Assembly: GCA_032718475.1 (NCBI GenBank)
Contig: JAUCBJ010004484.1
Location: 1-60,729, forward strand
Length of the DNA: 60,729 nucleotides
Source of the DNA: Nemertoderma westbladi
Taxonomy: Eukaryota > Xenacoelomorpha > Nemertodermatida > Nemertodermatidae
Reading direction: 5' to 3'
A program made the position numbers and the translations under genes. Below the pieces are notes generated by a model that saw only the letters and a program-made list of their open reading frames with translations, was not told the DNA's origin and searched no databases. Every line of letters starts with the position of its first letter. Within the stretch, counting starts at the first letter, position 1. Positions 57,937-60,729 of this stretch are shown here, in pieces.

Positions 57937-58299
57937 TCAGGGCCCTAAACCGATTAGGTTCTCTGTTCGCAGAACACCGAACACTATTCCGGCCACGGAA
58001 CTAGTCCAGCAGAATGCCTTTATAGAATCCTGGGATTTGGGGGACGAGAGGATCTCAGCAACTAAGCGAAAACGAACAATAGGATGTTCCTAGACCCCCC
58101 CCCCCAAAATTTATCCAGAAGACTTTTCGCCATACATAATGTGTTAAAAAAGTCTACGGTTCTCCGGCTAGGGCCAATTTGAGTCAAAAAGTCCGCTTCC
58201 CTAGCAACCACGTTGCTATGGAGCTACAGCCAAAACGGCTAATGCTACGGAGTTGGGACCGGCGCCAATCGATAGGCAGCATATGGGTTTACATTGAAA

Positions 58300-59600
58300 A
58301 GTGTTATTTTTAAAAGCGCCCGATCATGATCTTGACCGTGATCAGCAAAGATCAGTTTTGATCAGGGATCGGACACTCAAGGCTTGCTCCAATCGAAAAA
58401 CTTAACATTACAAAAAGATTCAGCGACCCCACATTAGTCATGATTCCCGTTAAAAGATTTTAAAAAAAGTGAATTCTTCCCGGTCAAAACGCAAGATCAT
58501 GATCGCGCAAAGATCGGACTTCGTAAAATCGTAACTAAGCATTTTGGATATAAACAATTACTGTAGGAAACGTTCAGAACACCGCCCTGAGTCGATTAAA
58601 AAAAAAATTGGCTCGATCGGACAACCGGTTCTCGAGATCTGATACCTGATCATTAAAGATCAGATTTTTTAGTTTTTTCGGATTTTCTCGAAAACTTTGT
58701 TTGAGACCCCCGATTTTTTTTTTACGAATCGACTTCTATGATGAAGGGGCAACTTTTGAGCATTTCGAAATTTTCAAAAAGCGATTTGATCAGGCCGCGA
58801 TCAGAAAAGATCGTGTTTTCGGTTTTATTTCGAAGACCAAGTCCTGGGAGTTCACCGTATGGAAAAACTTAACATCACAAAAAGATTCCTCACCCTCGAA
58901 TTATGGGGGGTAGCCAAAATTTGGGCATAAAAAAGTTCAAGTCTAGTGGGTCAAAACTCAAGATCATGATCGCGAAAAGATCAGTATATTTAAAATCGAA
59001 TCTAAGCATTTTTCTAATAAACATTCATTGTAAGAAATGTGCAATGGTCTATTCTGAGTTGATTAAAAAAAAATTGGCTCGATCGGGCAACCAGTTCTCG
59101 AGATCAGCTTCCTGATCATAAAAGATCGTGTTTTTCGGTTTTTCCCGATTTTCTCGAAAACTTTGTTTGAGACCCCCGATTTTTTTTTTACTAATCGACT
59201 TCTATTAAGAAGGGGCAACTTTTGAGCATTTCAAAATTTTCAAAAAGCGATTTGATCAGGCCATGATCAGGAAAGATCATGTTTTCGGTTTTATTTCGAA
59301 GACCAAGTCCTGTGAGTTCACCGTATGAAAAAACTTAACATTACAAAAAGATTCCTCACCCTCGAATTAGGGGGGGTAGCCAAAATTTGACCATAAAAAA
59401 GTTCAATTCTAGGGGGTCAAAAGATCATGATCGCAAAATGATCAGTTTTTTCGTAATTACTTCTGAGCATTTTGGGGCAAAACTTTCAAACTAAAAAACA
59501 TTCACTGGAGTGTTCTAAGTAGATTAAAAAAAATTTCGACTCAATAGGCCTACCGGTACCGGAGATATGGTCGTCCAAAGTCTGCTTCCGGTAATTCGAA
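58300..59600 (+). repeat. About 460-bp GATC-rich tandem repeat, nearly three copies
   Basis: Phrases such as ttggctcgatcgg (58608, 59071), gagacccccgattttttttt (58703, 59169) and gatcatgatcgcg recur with a period near 460 bp; a third, more diverged copy runs from about 59390. GATC occurs far more often than in the surroundings, often as gatcatgatc. Short C-runs (58096-58105) lie just to the left. Confidence 0.85.
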
Positions 59601-60729
59601 AATATTTCGAAAACCCTTGATCGAATTTTTTCCTTGAAAATATGTGAATGTACAGTTAGTGGACCCGCATCTAACGATATATCACAATCCATATTTCGGA
59701 TGACAGGTACCGGTGAAATCAGACTTTACCGAAAAAAATTCAAATTTTAGCTACTCATGTCTGACTATCTCGAAAACTATAATAGGTATGGAAATACTTT
59801 CACTGCAAGAAATGTTCGCCTATCCAATGCGCTTCTAACTCTGTGCTCGGATTTTGCATAGTGTCAAAACCTACAACTTAACCCCCCCAGCGGAGGGAAC
59901 GGAGTGACCGGAGCGCCAGTACTATCTTTCATTATTATGAAGTAATAAGGGCGGTGGGTGGGGTAGGTGGTGAACACTATTTATAGGGTGGAGGGAGGGT
60001 CTAGTATATATTACTTTAGGATATTTGATTTCTTTGCAATATAGTTTAGCTGCCTCAGTCTTATTTGTAATATGTTATACATTATACCAAATTATATCAA
60101 GTTTTAACATACTACATTGTCTACCTGTAGGAGAAATATACAATGTAGGGCTCATAATATATTTATAAATAGATTTAGTATATTTACATTGTATAACAGA
60201 GTTAATTGATACTATTACGGTATTATACTAAAGACGCCGCTTTGATATATCTGATCAAATGGCAATTTCTTGTATATTATCTATTTCACTATCTTGGGTA
60301 TATCATTCAATTTCTAAAACTATAATAATAAACATTTACTTCACTTCTTGTTTACTCGCATGGATATATTGATATAAAACACTTCAGTATAATATCTTAT
60401 AGGGCCAAACGCAGATTAATCGGAATAATATGTTTAATTATTATTACAATTGGCACATTGAAGTAAGTAGTACATGAGTTTGATAAAATAATTATGAATC
60501 TGTATCTTATTCTACTTTGTCTATATGATTATGTTATATAATAATGTTACTTTATCACTTTGGTTTAAACCGATCTCCTTTACTATTACTTACTACTTAT
60601 ACTACTACTACTACTACTATTACTACTACTGCTACTGACTACTACAGAGTTATATATTATAAGAGGATGGGGTTCGTGATTATTAGTTATTATACAAGTG
60701 CCCCTCGGCTATAGAGAGTCCACCCTCGG
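59600..60729. other. Terminal interval, no gene seen; (CTA)n at 60598-60647
   Basis: AT-rich sequence with one GC-rich spot near 59883-59925 (ccccagcggagggaacggag). A trinucleotide run of TAC/CTA type lies at 60598-60647. Confidence 0.5.

Noticed and set aside
57692-58093. 133-residue ORF as a new protein
   Set aside because: Its first half is LINE reverse transcriptase and the rest (GPKPIRFSVRRTPNTI...) is a chance extension into flanking sequence with no recognised family.

Overview
The window is eukaryotic nuclear DNA from an invertebrate animal (phylum not determined). Genes have GT/AG introns, a motile-cilia gene is present, AT-rich introns contrast with CpG-rich exons, and LINE, Penelope, LTR and foldback/MITE elements are abundant. 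No bacterial-style operons, ribosome binding sites or CRISPR arrays were seen.

Gene layout. (1) The 3' part of a CFAP65 (CCDC108)-like gene runs on + from 1909 to 33348 in ten phase-compatible exons (1107 codons plus stop); its 5' part lies upstream of the window. (2) Inside its introns, on the - strand, are an intronless cysteine-rich secreted or GPI-anchored protein gene (9072-9752) and a two-exon aspartate dehydrogenase-domain gene, ASPDH (23901-19995). (3) Downstream on + are a two-exon 89-residue coiled-coil protein (34431-35442) and an intronless BTBD16-like gene (39565-41490). (4) On - a four-exon, 225-residue multi-pass membrane protein (54591-44780), weakly reminiscent of XK-related proteins, is recovered only by joining exons whose phases fit. 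The genes do not form one pathway. CFAP65, and probably BTBD16, belong to cilium/sperm biology; ASPDH is a metabolic enzyme.

Repeat layout. An LTR retrotransposon enters at the left edge (1-1719, -) and a solo LTR of the same family sits inside a MITE at 51379-51957. A long LINE lies at 15668-12724 (-); a second LINE family has one long copy (45114-47657, +, with an 11-bp target duplication) and several fragments. A Penelope-like element (28859-31469, -) is nested in a MITE and itself carries a 1.3-kb insertion. Large tandem arrays have units of 26 bp (4838-6170), 42/45 bp (21590-23405), 29 bp (25695-25992), 24 bp (41955-43290), 31 bp (55609-56781), 315 bp (30106-30800) and about 460 bp (58380-59600).

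Most notable observation: the 42/45-bp array in the ASPDH intron is built from the exon-1/intron-1 junction itself. The last 27 exonic bases and the GT donor are therefore repeated about 42 times downstream of the real donor, each copy looking like a micro-exon. Other notable items are a CpG-rich inverted-repeat element carrying an interrupted ORF (52988-54199), a tRNA-like head-to-head palindrome (48646-48949), tandem AGGTCA sites (15869-15968), and CTCF-core-like sites repeated inside a mobile element.
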